From contig RECH01000358.1 in the NCBI GenBank assembly GCA_007694125.1, positions 1 to 32,339 on the forward strand: a stretch of 32,339 bases of DNA, read 5' to 3'. Both the position numbers and the translations under genes were made by a program. This stretch comes from Leptolyngbya sp. DLM2.Bin15. Lineage in GTDB: Bacteria; Cyanobacteriota; Cyanobacteriia; RECH01. The notes under the pieces are model-generated. The model ran no database searches, was not told the DNA's origin, and saw only the letters and a program-made list of their open reading frames with translations. Below are positions 17,881 through 26,485 of this stretch, piece by piece (position 1 is the first letter of the stretch; the number at the start of each line of letters is the position of its first letter).

Positions 17881-17896
17881 GCTAGGAGGTGCCCAG

Positions 17897-17920
17897 GATG
17901 CCCAGATAGATGCCCAGATA
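17897..17920. repeat. Perfect 12-nt tandem duplication
   Basis: GATGCCCAGATA is present twice head to tail (17897-17908 and 17909-17920) and is followed by a partial third unit (GATA). It lies 16 nt after the deoC stop. Confidence 0.95.
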
Positions 17921-18019
17921 GATACTCACAACAGGTAGCGCTGACCGATCGCCCATGATTGCTACGCCCGCCCCTTGGTTAGCCCCACCCATGCCCCCTT
18001 CATGCTCAACCTCTAGTTC

Positions 18020-18979
18020 ATGCCCAAAACCTACAAGGTCATTGGAATTAACCTCAAAGGAATGCCTCTCGGTGAGAGCGATCGCTTATTGACGCTGCTC
18101 ACCCGCGAACAGGGGTTGATGCGGGTTGTGGCTCCTGGTGCGCGTAAACACTACTCCAAACTAGGCGGACGCAGTGAACTGTTTGTGGTTAACCACCTGC
18201 TGATTGCCACAGGACGGAGCCTTGATAAAATTGTTCAAGCAGAGACGATTGAATCTTTTCCTGGGCTGAGCCGGGATCTCAGAAAACTCACGGCGGGGCA
18301 CTATTTAGCTGAGCTAGCCCTTGGGCAAGCCATGGGCGATCAGCCCCAGGATGAGCTGTTTGACCTGGTGATAGAACATCTGGGGCGCATTGCTGCGTTG
18401 CCAGGCACCTTGGCGATCGCCACTCTCACCCACGCGATATTTCATGTGCTGACCCTCGCTGGTCTGTCTCCCCAAGTGCAGCTTTGTTGCATGACCCAGC
18501 AACCTCTGAGCCCAAACTTTAGCCAGGCAGGATGGCGGGTTGGGTTTAGTCCGGCTGCAGGTGGTATTGTGCAGTTAGATCATGCCGTCGGTATACCTAG
18601 GTATATCGATCGCCCTCGCTCAGGCATTCAGCAACCTGGCCAGAAGGCGGAGCCTAGGATCACGCCAGGGCATCGCTCTCCCGCTCGCGTTCAGCCGGCG
18701 ATCGCCTCCATCGGTGCCTTAGAACTCGCCGTATTGCAGCGACTTTCCCAGCCGCACCTTCTTCAATCCGACGGTCGGCTGATGGCAGGTGTAACGGCTG
18801 ATGGCAGTGTTTTCGCCGACGATGCAGCATCCTTGGTGGAAGCTGACCCGATTCCCTCGGATGTCTGGCTGTCTCTAGAGCGACTACTGCGCCACTACGC
18901 CCAGTATCATTTCGATCGCCCGATTCGGTCGGCAGACTTAATTGAAACCTGTTTTGCAGGTGTTCCCCCTGCGCCCTAA
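18020..18979 (+). CDS. recO: DNA repair protein RecO
   Basis: RecO helps RecR load RecA at gaps and anneals single strands. Residues 1-80 form the OB-fold (KVIGINLKGMPLGESDRLLTLL, with ARKHYSKLGGRSELF following) and the rest is helical. The length of 319 is above the usual 240-260. The excess lies largely at residues 192-230, a Pro/Arg/Gln-rich segment that looks like a disordered insertion. The zinc-finger region is degenerate: only CC at 156-157 is seen instead of two CxxC pairs. There is a 42-nt gap to the MFS gene, so co-transcription is plausible. Confidence 0.93.
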   Translation: MPKTYKVIGINLKGMPLGESDRLLTLLTREQGLMRVVAPGARKHYSKLGGRSELFVVNHLLIATGRSLDKIVQAETIESFPGLSRDLRKLTAGHYLAELALGQAMGDQPQDELFDLVIEHLGRIAALPGTLAIATLTHAIFHVLTLAGLSPQVQLCCMTQQPLSPNFSQAGWRVGFSPAAGGIVQLDHAVGIPRYIDRPRSGIQQPGQKAEPRITPGHRSPARVQPAIASIGALELAVLQRLSQPHLLQSDGRLMAGVTADGSVFADDAASLVEADPIPSDVWLSLERLLRHYAQYHFDRPIRSADLIETCFAGVPPAP

Positions 18980-19021
18980 GCCCTAACCTCCTCCACCCCC
19001 CGCCATACCGTTGTCAGATTT

Positions 19022-20530
19022 ATGAAGCGATCGCCCCCGTCTGATTTTGACTATCCCGTCTTCCATTCCAGTCGGCTTGAGCCAGACGGCGGTGATGCAT
19101 GGAATGCGGCACCTGACGTTTCCATCTCTCCAGAGCGATCGCCCACCATCCAGCCTTCTGATCCCGAGTCTCACCACGATTCAGCCCCTATGCCCTCTCC
19201 TCCCCCATCTTCTCCTGAGCAAGACTCCGGTTTGTGGCCAGTCTTAAGGAACCGTGACTTTTTGATGATGTGGATTGGGCAGGTGTTTTCCCAACTCGCA
19301 GACAAGGTTTACCTGGTGCTGATGATTTCGATCATCGCTAACCACTTTCAGGCCCCAGGACAAAGCATCAGTGGATGGGTCTCGGCGATCATGATCGCCT
19401 TTACGATTCCCGCCATTTTATTTGGCTCCATTGCTGGCGTCTTCGTCGATCGCTGGTCGAAAAAAGCTGTGCTCACGGGCAGTAATCTCCTGCGAGCAGG
19501 ATTAGTGTTCCTGCTCCCCGCCTTATTGGCACTTGTGGAACCTGGTACACAGGTCTCACAAATTCCTGTGGGCTTTCTGGTGCTTTTGCTGATCACCTTT
19601 CTGGTGTCCACCCTCACCCAGTTTTTTGCCCCCGCAGAGCAGGCCACCCTGCCCTTGATTGTGCCCCCTAGGCAGCTACTGTCAGCCAACTCTTTGTATA
19701 CCACCACCATGATGGCATCCGTGATTATCGGCTTTGCCATTGGGGAGCCATTACTAGAGTTTGCTGGCCAGTGGATGGAGAGTTTGGGGGCGATCGCTGG
19801 TTTAGACACAGAAGGTGGCAAAGAAGTAATCGTAGGTCTAGGGTATGGAATTGCCGGGCTCCTGCTCCTCTGGTTGAATACCCACGAAGCGGCTATCGAT
19901 CCCGATCGCGAACATCCCCACGTCTGGCAAGATATTCGCGATGGAATCCGGTATTTGGGCAAAAACGATCGGGTGCGAGCCGCCCTCATCCAGCTCGTCT
20001 TGCTGTTCTCCGTCTTCGCTGCCCTAGCGGTTTTGGCGGTACGACTGGCGGAAGTGATTCCCACCATTCAGTCTGACCAATTTGGCTTTCTCCTGGCAGC
20101 AGGCGGTGTTGGTTTAGCCATTGGTGCAACGGTTATTGGCCAGTTTGGACAAACCATGTCCCGGGCGCGCCTCAGCTTGTATGGATCCCTAGGGATGGCG
20201 ATCGCCCTCAGCACCCTAGCCCTTTTTACTCAACAGCTTTTGCCTACCCTGATTATTATTGGATTACTCGGCGGATTTGCTGCTATCATCGCTGTTCCAA
20301 TGCAAACAACCATCCAAGCTGAAACCCCAGAAAATATGAGGGGTAAAGTTTTTGGCTTACAAAATAATGCAGTTAATATTGCTTTAAGCCTCCCCCTGGC
20401 ATTGGCTAGCATTGCCGAAAGCGCCCTCGGGCTACAAATCGTATTTGTTGGCTTAGGGGGAATGGTTGCCATGGGAGGTGTCTTAACCTGGTATATTTCC
20501 CGTAAGGGATCAATAAAAACTAGTTCTTAA
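19022..20530 (+). CDS. MFS transporter, exporter-like
   Basis: This is a 502-residue membrane protein with about 11-12 hydrophobic segments from residue 80 on. The N-terminal 75 residues are hydrophilic and Ser/Pro-rich (PSPPPSSPEQ) and should be cytoplasmic and disordered. The loop FVDRWSKKAVL, after the second or third helix, matches the MFS A-like motif (D-R-x-x-x-K). The sequence resembles the MFS_3/EntS-like group of drug or siderophore exporters, but the substrate cannot be inferred. A later ATG around residue 57 could serve as an alternative start and would shorten the tail. It lies 42 nt after recO. Confidence 0.88.
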   Translation: MKRSPPSDFDYPVFHSSRLEPDGGDAWNAAPDVSISPERSPTIQPSDPESHHDSAPMPSPPPSSPEQDSGLWPVLRNRDFLMMWIGQVFSQLADKVYLVLMISIIANHFQAPGQSISGWVSAIMIAFTIPAILFGSIAGVFVDRWSKKAVLTGSNLLRAGLVFLLPALLALVEPGTQVSQIPVGFLVLLLITFLVSTLTQFFAPAEQATLPLIVPPRQLLSANSLYTTTMMASVIIGFAIGEPLLEFAGQWMESLGAIAGLDTEGGKEVIVGLGYGIAGLLLLWLNTHEAAIDPDREHPHVWQDIRDGIRYLGKNDRVRAALIQLVLLFSVFAALAVLAVRLAEVIPTIQSDQFGFLLAAGGVGLAIGATVIGQFGQTMSRARLSLYGSLGMAIALSTLALFTQQLLPTLIIIGLLGGFAAIIAVPMQTTIQAETPENMRGKVFGLQNNAVNIALSLPLALASIAESALGLQIVFVGLGGMVAMGGVLTWYISRKGSIKTSS

Positions 20531-20697
20531 TAGCTTTTTTCGGTTGAATTTCAACCCATGGTTTTATTACGTTTTCAACAGAATAAGGTTGCCCTCCAAG
20601 GTCAGATGGCTGAGGCATGGGGAGCATGACATCAAACTTTTGGGCTATTGGCACCAGCCCTTCGTTCCACGTTTTACATCACCTCAAACTCACTTGA

Positions 20698-21852
20698 ATG
20701 CACATCGCTTGGCTTGGAAAAAAATCCCCCTTTTGCGGGAATGTCACCTATGGTCGAGAGATCACCAATGCGCTAGTTCATCGCGGGCATCGCGTCAGCT
20801 TTTTACATTTCTCCCAAACGGACTCAACTGAATCGCCGTCCCACTCCCAGGGACACGATGAAGTGTCGATCCCGTTTCTATACAAATCTCAGATTGCCAC
20901 CATTCCCTCTCCCCGCTCGGGCAAGGTCTTGTTTGAGGCCCTACGGGATCTGAAACCGGATTTAGTGCATGCTTCGCTGACCCTCTCGCCACTTGACTTT
21001 CGCCTTCCCGAGATCTGTAACGAACTGGGAATTCCTCTCGTTGCTACCTTTCATCCTCCCTTTGATCGCAAGCGCCGCAATCTTACGTCTAGCACCCAAC
21101 ACCTCACCTACCAGGTCTATGCTCCATCCCTGGCGCAGTACGATCGCGTCATTGTGTTTTCCTACATCCAGCGCGACCTCCTGACCAAGCTAGGAGTGCC
21201 ATCCGACACCGTTGCGGTGATTCCCAACGGCGTGGATGTGGAAAAATACTCCCCTGGCTTTTCCAATATCAAACGTGAAGTGAACGCCGAACGGCTATTT
21301 GTCTATCAAGGACGGGTTGCTCTTGAGAAAAATGTGGAGTCATTACTCAGGGCTTGGCGACATGCTGATCTGGCCCCTAGCAGCAAGTTACTGATTGTGG
21401 GCAATGGGCCCCTGGCACCGTCGCTACGAGCCTTTTATGCCCTGGATAGCAGCATCGTTTGGCTGGGGTTTATTTCTGACGAAGCACGACGGATCGAGAT
21501 TTTGCGCGGAGCCGATGCGTTCATTTTGCCTTCCCTGGTGGAAGGTCTATCCTTGTCTTTGCTAGAGGCGATGTCCTGCGAAACGGCTTGCTTGGCCACC
21601 GATGCCGGTGCTGATGGCGAGGTGCTAGAAACGGGAGCTGGGATTGTCTTGAACACGCAACGGGTTGCCACCCAACTGCAAACGCTGATCCCAGTTTTCC
21701 AAGATCATCCCGAACTCACCGCCCTTCTGGGACGAAAAGCACGACAGCGTGTGTTAGATCGCTACACCCTCAGCAACAATATCACCGCCCTAGAACACCT
21801 CTACGACCAATTGGTGAAGCGATCGCAGGTCTTTTTGGGCACCTCTGTGTAG
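20698..21852 (+). CDS. Family 4 glycosyltransferase
   Basis: This is a 384-residue GT-B fold enzyme. The N-terminal domain begins MHIAWLGKKSPFCGNVTYGREI with the Gly-Asn acceptor loop (14-15). The C-terminal nucleotide-sugar domain has FVYQGRVALEKN (Arg206, Lys211) and the EX7E motif EGLSLSLLE (E282, E290). VIPNGVDVEKY marks the domain linker. There is no signal or membrane segment, so it acts at the cytosol or membrane surface. The donor and acceptor (lipid, polysaccharide or sucrose-type) cannot be read from this alone. It is separated from the MFS gene by 167 nt and stands without other polysaccharide genes. Confidence 0.92.
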   Translation: MHIAWLGKKSPFCGNVTYGREITNALVHRGHRVSFLHFSQTDSTESPSHSQGHDEVSIPFLYKSQIATIPSPRSGKVLFEALRDLKPDLVHASLTLSPLDFRLPEICNELGIPLVATFHPPFDRKRRNLTSSTQHLTYQVYAPSLAQYDRVIVFSYIQRDLLTKLGVPSDTVAVIPNGVDVEKYSPGFSNIKREVNAERLFVYQGRVALEKNVESLLRAWRHADLAPSSKLLIVGNGPLAPSLRAFYALDSSIVWLGFISDEARRIEILRGADAFILPSLVEGLSLSLLEAMSCETACLATDAGADGEVLETGAGIVLNTQRVATQLQTLIPVFQDHPELTALLGRKARQRVLDRYTLSNNITALEHLYDQLVKRSQVFLGTSV

Positions 21853-22067
21853 CGATTCGGTTGATTTTTCGGATCAGACAGATTAATTTGTCTATCATTT
21901 TATTAGGTGCTTGCTCTGAGCACTTAATGAAACTTCACTATGTGTTGCTGTTGTCGGTCGATGCTGCTCCATGCCATTTGGGGATTAGGCTCGGCCGATT
22001 CTCATAAAACTGAACAACTTGGATCGCATCGAAGACCCAGTCAACCTATCTTGTATCAGAGGTTCCT

Positions 22068-23111
22068 ATGGCTTTATACGCTGAATTGCATCGCCATCTC
22101 GGTGGCTCCGTTGTGCCGAGAGTGCTGTGGCGGTATCTCCATCGCCATCATCCCGATCAGGTGTCCCAGTTTCAAACCTATGATGACTTTGAAACCTTTT
22201 TTACGCGCCCACGCAATACCCTGGATGAATACCTAGAGCTGCACACCTTGGTGGAGCACGTACAAACCCTGGAGGCCCTTCCCTACTTTGTGTATCGTTT
22301 GATGCGCGGGGCCTATGTGTTTGAAAATCTAGCCTACCTTGAGTTGCGGTATACCCCCTACCTACGGACTCCCAATCATCTCAGCCAAACAGAACGGATC
22401 GACCAAATGGGGGCGATCGTTGAGGCTGTGGGGCAGTCCAGCCAGATTGGTGAGTATCCCATTGTGACCAGCCAAATTTTATGTATGCATTCCCGACTGC
22501 CCTACGAGGTGAATCGGGCCATTGTGGATCTAGCTGCCCAGATGCCGCAGTATGTCTGCGCCATTGATCTAGCTGGGGGGGATGCCCACTATGCCGAGCG
22601 TCTAGATGAGTATGTGGAGCTGTATCGCTACGGGCGATCGCTGGGGCTGAAAACCACCGGGCATCTTTACGAAACCCCCCAGGGTTGCTATCCGGAGCTA
22701 TTGCCCTACCTGATGCGTATTGGCCATGGCATTCAGATTCCCCTATTGCATCCTGAACTGCTGCGGCAGGTGGCCGCTAACCAGCAATGTTTAGAAGTTT
22801 GCCCCACCACCTACCTCAAAACCGGGACGTTAGAGGATATTGAGCAACTCAAGGTCGTGTTCGATCGCTGCTTTGATGCTGGCGTAGACATTGCCATTTG
22901 CACCGATAACGCTGGGCTACACAACAAGCGCCTACCGTTTGAGTATGAAAGCCTGCTCACCCACGACATCATTGGCTTTGAAGAACTGCAGCACTGTCAA
23001 GATGCAGCCTTTAACCATGCCTTTGCCTGGACGCATCAGCAACAGCCGTCCTCCATTCTGAGCAATGTTCTGCGTCCCGAACCCAATCTTGTGGGATCGG
23101 GCAATTCCTAG
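22068..23111 (+). CDS. Adenosine deaminase family protein
   Basis: This is a metal-dependent amidohydrolase of 347 residues. The zinc site is complete: H8-x-H10 (AELHRHLGGS), H199 and catalytic E202 (GHLYE, where typical enzymes read HAGE), H220 (RIGHGI) and D280 (CTDN). Two positions differ from classic adenosine deaminases: the Asp after the metal-binding Asp is N281, and CPxSN reads CPTTY. The enzyme may therefore deaminate adenosine or a modified or phosphorylated analogue. The substrate is not certain. AGAGG (22058-22062), 5 nt before the ATG, supports the start. deoC 4 kb upstream hints at nucleoside salvage but is not an operon partner. Confidence 0.87.
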   Translation: MALYAELHRHLGGSVVPRVLWRYLHRHHPDQVSQFQTYDDFETFFTRPRNTLDEYLELHTLVEHVQTLEALPYFVYRLMRGAYVFENLAYLELRYTPYLRTPNHLSQTERIDQMGAIVEAVGQSSQIGEYPIVTSQILCMHSRLPYEVNRAIVDLAAQMPQYVCAIDLAGGDAHYAERLDEYVELYRYGRSLGLKTTGHLYETPQGCYPELLPYLMRIGHGIQIPLLHPELLRQVAANQQCLEVCPTTYLKTGTLEDIEQLKVVFDRCFDAGVDIAICTDNAGLHNKRLPFEYESLLTHDIIGFEELQHCQDAAFNHAFAWTHQQQPSSILSNVLRPEPNLVGSGNS

Positions 23112-23281
23112 GTGAGGCATACATCTCCGTGGGCTGAGCAGAGCTAAAGCCTACGGCTCGTTGGGTGGTGCATTGAAGCAAGCCAATCGGAGTGCTATGG
23201 TTTGGGAGTTAGAGACGTGGCTGCCCTGTGTCTCGGTCTCTACACCCAACCCTTAGTCGATGTGATAGTGATCCCGCTGCC

Positions 23282-23500
23282 ATGACAGAAACCCCGTCTC
23301 AACATCAGCCCCACTGGGCCATGCAGCTCCTCCAGCTCTTAGCCTTGTTTTCCATGGCAATTGTGCTTAGCGGTCTAGCCACAAATTACGTCTTCCACCG
23401 AATTCGGCTATTAACAGGAGATGGAGTGAGCTGCACCCGCTATTTACCCAATGGTGGCGTCGAGCGTCTCTATGGTGCTATCCAGTGCGATCGCGACTAG
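23282..23500 (+). CDS. Small single-pass membrane protein, unknown
   Basis: This is a 72-residue ORF from ATG 23282. Residues about 13-36 form one hydrophobic helix (MQLLQLLALFSMAIVLSGLA). A basic and polar tail of about 35 residues follows, with two cysteines (C51 and C69). The sequence is not recognised. The frame extends upstream to an ATG at 23228, but the added 18 residues are atypical. It has one clear transmembrane helix and lies in a same-strand gap, 170 nt after the deaminase and converging on the DUF4335 gene. It is likely real but of unknown function. Confidence 0.55.
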   Translation: MTETPSQHQPHWAMQLLQLLALFSMAIVLSGLATNYVFHRIRLLTGDGVSCTRYLPNGGVERLYGAIQCDRD

Positions 23501-23528
23501 CTCATTTTCTAGATTGCATAGCAAAACT

Positions 23529-23556
23529 CAGGGACAAGGCTTCAGGGACAAGGATT
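23529..23556. repeat. Near-perfect 14-nt tandem duplication
   Basis: CAGGGACAAGGCTT (23529-23542) is followed directly by CAGGGACAAGGATT (23543-23556), 13 of 14 identical. It fills most of the short spacer between the convergent 72-residue ORF and the DUF4335 gene. Confidence 0.93.
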
Positions 23557-23557
23557 A

Positions 23558-25003
23558 CTAGAAGCCTCGCCATGGGCTCACCTGGAGAACACCATCTTGG
23601 GTGATGACCACTAGAAACTGACCCTGATCGTTTTGGCGATCGCTGTTGGTTGCAGCTCCCCGGAGGGCAGGTAGGGGTGTTTTGCTGAGGAACTCCGACG
23701 CCGTATCATCGAGGGGTTCATAATCAACGACTACGCCATCGGGGGTCATGTTCACCCGATAGCTGATGTCTGCAGAGAGCGATCGCCGATCGGCATCATC
23801 CAGACCATCAATCATCAGGTCGTATAAGTCCCAATTGAGATTGGCAAGCTGAGCGGGGTCAGTGATTTCAGTCCCCAATTCTACGGGCTCTTGCTCTGCT
23901 GATGCTTCCGGTAAGCGGCCATGCCACGGGCTGACTTCTACGGCTCCAGCGGGCGTAAAGACCACTCGATATTGGGCCACGGGTTCCTGTTGTGCTACCT
24001 CTGGATCTAGCAAGGTGTATTGCAGATCGGGCAGGGGCGTTTCATCGACCCGGGCTAGAGCTGCATCATTGACATATTTGAAGCCCAAGACATTGCCATT
24101 CTCTGCCACCGCCACTCGGTAGATCAGCGCATCCTCAAAGCTATGCTCTTGAGTCCAGCTATCAAACAGGTTTTCCTGAAGCTGCACCATTAATTGATCA
24201 ACCACATCTGGCTCGATAATCAGCGGCGCATCGTTAAACAGAACCTCTGTTGCCTCATCACTAGCGGCATCTAGGTCACTACCTGTGTCTAGGGATTCTA
24301 CTTCGTCAGAGGATGTTTCAGTGGGGGGATTGTCACCGCTAGCAACCGTATCCGTCGAGTTAGCTTGCACATTAGTGGCGGCTTCAGACGGCGATTCTTC
24401 GGTCGGACGAAACTCGGGTATCGGCACAAAGAAGAAGGCGATCGCGGCGGTGGCTAACCCTGCCACTCCCAATGCTGCGGGCAACGCTCGTTTGGCGAGG
24501 GGTTGTTTCGGGGTGGTTTGACGCTTGCGCACCGGCGTCAGATTGAGCGTTAGCCCTGGAATCGTTTGGCTATCGGCATAGAACTGATCAATGGCTTCCA
24601 CCAAGTCAAACAACTGTACCGTCATCAAGTCAAAACTAATGGACTCTGACTGGGTACGGGCCGGATCATCCGTCAACGCTTGGGGATAAATGGTCAGGCG
24701 ATGGAAGTTGGACGAGACTTGCTCGATTACGACGGGTTGAGTGGAGCCGCCGCGCTCACGGTTGTAGGGCACACCGCTCAAAAACTGTTGGGCGTAGGCG
24801 CTGGCGGTGGTAATCAATTGCTCGAAAAACTCACGCCCGCCTTTAATGGAGCGATCGTGACCATTAAACCGACATTCAAAGCTGGTCAAAATAGATAATA
24901 GGGGACGTCCGGCCGAGTCGCCATTCCCCAAGCCCACCTCTTCGCCCCAACCATCGAGGGTGAGGGTGCAATTTGGCAAGCTATACAGCCGCTGAATACT
25001 CAT
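23558..25003 (-). CDS. DUF4335 domain-containing membrane protein
   Basis: This is a 481-residue protein. Residues 1-160 form the DUF4335 region (LYSLPNCTLTLDGWGEE at 6-22, then SFDLMTVQLFDLVEAIDQF). A basic stretch is followed by one transmembrane helix (about 174-193). Residues 197-255 are an acidic, Ser/Thr-rich linker. The C-terminal part contains two homologous modules (about 264-362 and 384-480), each with YRV near its start, TPLP in the middle and VSPW(H/R)G at the end. The N-terminal side is probably cytoplasmic because of the Lys/Arg residues before the helix. The start overlaps the DUF3038 stop as ATGA (25003-25000), so translation is likely coupled. The family is known from cyanobacteria and its function is unknown. 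Confidence 0.88.
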   Translation of the reverse strand: MSIQRLYSLPNCTLTLDGWGEEVGLGNGDSAGRPLLSILTSFECRFNGHDRSIKGGREFFEQLITTASAYAQQFLSGVPYNRERGGSTQPVVIEQVSSNFHRLTIYPQALTDDPARTQSESISFDLMTVQLFDLVEAIDQFYADSQTIPGLTLNLTPVRKRQTTPKQPLAKRALPAALGVAGLATAAIAFFFVPIPEFRPTEESPSEAATNVQANSTDTVASGDNPPTETSSDEVESLDTGSDLDAASDEATEVLFNDAPLIIEPDVVDQLMVQLQENLFDSWTQEHSFEDALIYRVAVAENGNVLGFKYVNDAALARVDETPLPDLQYTLLDPEVAQQEPVAQYRVVFTPAGAVEVSPWHGRLPEASAEQEPVELGTEITDPAQLANLNWDLYDLMIDGLDDADRRSLSADISYRVNMTPDGVVVDYEPLDDTASEFLSKTPLPALRGAATNSDRQNDQGQFLVVITQDGVLQVSPWRGF

Positions 25004-25605
25004 GCCACTTCCCCGTCAAACACACTACTCCAAAGGCGCTGAGTTCCTGATGTCCCGGTGCAAAACAAGAGCTGACCCAGTAATAAGAGAGCCAGTTCAT
25101 TCAGCTTTTCATCCGTGTCATAGGCCATCACGCCTGCCCGCTTCGGATTCATCCGCGAGCGGAAATGGGCCCGAAATCGCTCCAAATATTCTGCCAACCG
25201 GAAGTGATGATCCAGCGACAGTTGTTTTTCCTGAAGCTGTTGGTGGGCAAGCAACAGTTGACGAATGAGTACGGTTAATCGACGGGCCAGGTTGCAAGCA
25301 ATGAGCACAAGGGCTTTACCCTCTGCCAAGGTGAGAGGACGACGCTGGCTATTGCGACGAAACGGATTGGTGCTCCGCAGCCGCCAGAGCATGACCCGAT
25401 TTTTAATAATGCTTTGCAGTTCTAAGTCTTTGGCGGCCTTGAGGATGGCTTCCGACCCACTGAGGTCGAGCGCTTCAATCGCCAACAAAATCAAGTCAAT
25501 CTGCAAACGGGCCCGGCGCGGACAGACTCCATCCGCAACTGGCATATCTGGCAGGATGTCCAAAATCATAGGCACCGGCTTGGCAGGAGGATGGTGTACT
25601 TGCAT
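25000..25605 (-). CDS. DUF3038 domain-containing protein
   Basis: This is a 201-residue protein, all-helical by appearance and without a membrane segment. It matches the cyanobacterial DUF3038 family as I know it: QIDLILLAIEALDL at about 40-53, a basic middle (RSTNPFRRNSQRRPLTLAEG), and a C-terminal DTDEKLNELALLLLGQLLFCTGT. The frame is open to 25680, but ATG 25605 gives MQVHHPP and a normal beginning; the upstream 25 residues look like translated spacer. Its TGA overlaps the ATG of the DUF4335 gene. It is the first gene of a two-gene operon. The function is unknown. Confidence 0.87.
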   Translation of the reverse strand: MQVHHPPAKPVPMILDILPDMPVADGVCPRRARLQIDLILLAIEALDLSGSEAILKAAKDLELQSIIKNRVMLWRLRSTNPFRRNSQRRPLTLAEGKALVLIACNLARRLTVLIRQLLLAHQQLQEKQLSLDHHFRLAEYLERFRAHFRSRMNPKRAGVMAYDTDEKLNELALLLLGQLLFCTGTSGTQRLWSSVFDGEVA

Positions 25606-26029
25606 TACCCTCGCGAAAATATTCAGCAGAATTGTATCAAAACCGAGGATGACTTTTAGAGAAGACGGGCAAAAAACCACCGGGTAACCGAGTGTGTTTT
25701 CTAGCCTATGAGTGTGTCACCGTTGCGATCGCCAAGGTCACCCCCGTGGGAGTCCACTCAACCATGCTTCTAGTCTGCCCTTAAACATGTTCTTGATGAA
25801 CATATTGATGAGCATAATCTTCGGTTACCGCCTCTGGGGTGTGTGATCTAGCAAAACCACTCCCACAGTTAACGTGCAGTCTTCCAATGGTAGGGTGTTA
25901 CGCGCCAATTTGGGTAAATCTGCCCCAATTTTGTGGGACGCGATCGCTTAGGTAGCGTTGCAGAATGGAGGCTGATCGTGCAACTTTCTCTTCCAGCGTA
26001 GACCCTTACGTTTGACGGAGGCTGCTACC
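25606..26029. other. Spacer upstream of the DUF3038 gene
   Basis: These 424 bases have no convincing gene. The spacer holds GAGTGTGT twice with a 20-nt period (25690 and 25710), a 12-nt tandem duplication at 25793-25816 and HIP1 sites. The promoter of DUF3038-DUF4335 (minus strand) should lie here. Confidence 0.55.
25793..25816. repeat. Near-perfect 12-nt tandem duplication
   Basis: TTGATGAACATA (25793-25804) is followed directly by TTGATGAGCATA (25805-25816), 11 of 12 identical. Confidence 0.9.
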
Positions 26030-26314
26030 TTAAGCTTCAACGGTGACCCCGCGCCAAAAGGCAACATAGCTTTTAATATTCTGAGCAGCGCTCTTCGGTT
26101 CCGGATAATACCAGGCGGCATCTTTATTAGTTTTACCATTCACGGCCAGGGTGTAGTAGCTGGCAACACCTTTCCAGCCGCAGGTCGTGTGGGTTTCGCT
26201 GGGGGTGAAATACTCCATCTGCAACGCATCGGGCGGAAAGTACTGATTGCCTTCAACGACTTCACAGCGATCGCTCTCAGCAATCACGACTCCATTCCAA
26301 ATTGCTCGGGGCAT
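26030..26314 (-). CDS. DUF427 domain-containing protein
   Basis: This is a 94-residue single-domain protein. It has the family pattern: MPRAIWNGVVIAESD, GNQYFPPDAL, then TTCGWKGVASYYTL and AWYYPEPKSAAQNIKSYVAFW. The fold is a small beta-rich tunnel. The family has no firmly known role. The length matches the family and there is no membrane segment. AAGGA lies 10 nt before the ATG. It is divergent from the acyl-ACP synthetase gene, with 171 nt between starts. Confidence 0.93.
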   Translation of the reverse strand: MPRAIWNGVVIAESDRCEVVEGNQYFPPDALQMEYFTPSETHTTCGWKGVASYYTLAVNGKTNKDAAWYYPEPKSAAQNIKSYVAFWRGVTVEA

Positions 26315-26485
26315 GGTTGTATTGTCCTTAAGTTACGAGTGGTTGAGATGATGGATTGAGATGTGGGGCGCATGGGCCACTTCTTTTATTATGACGGGAG
26401 AAGCCAGTGGATATTCTGTCTACTGTTATGACCCATGCATGATCATTCCGCAGTACGCTAGACCCAGCATTGTAGGAGAAGTATT

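Noticed and set aside
19348-20067. 239-codon open frame on the minus strand
   Set aside because: It lies antisense inside the MFS transporter, with Ser/Lys/Arg-rich composition and no motifs.
20544-20831. 95-codon ORF overlapping the glycosyltransferase start
   Set aside because: It is out of frame with the glycosyltransferase and has no domain features. The GT-B N-terminus at 20698 is clear.
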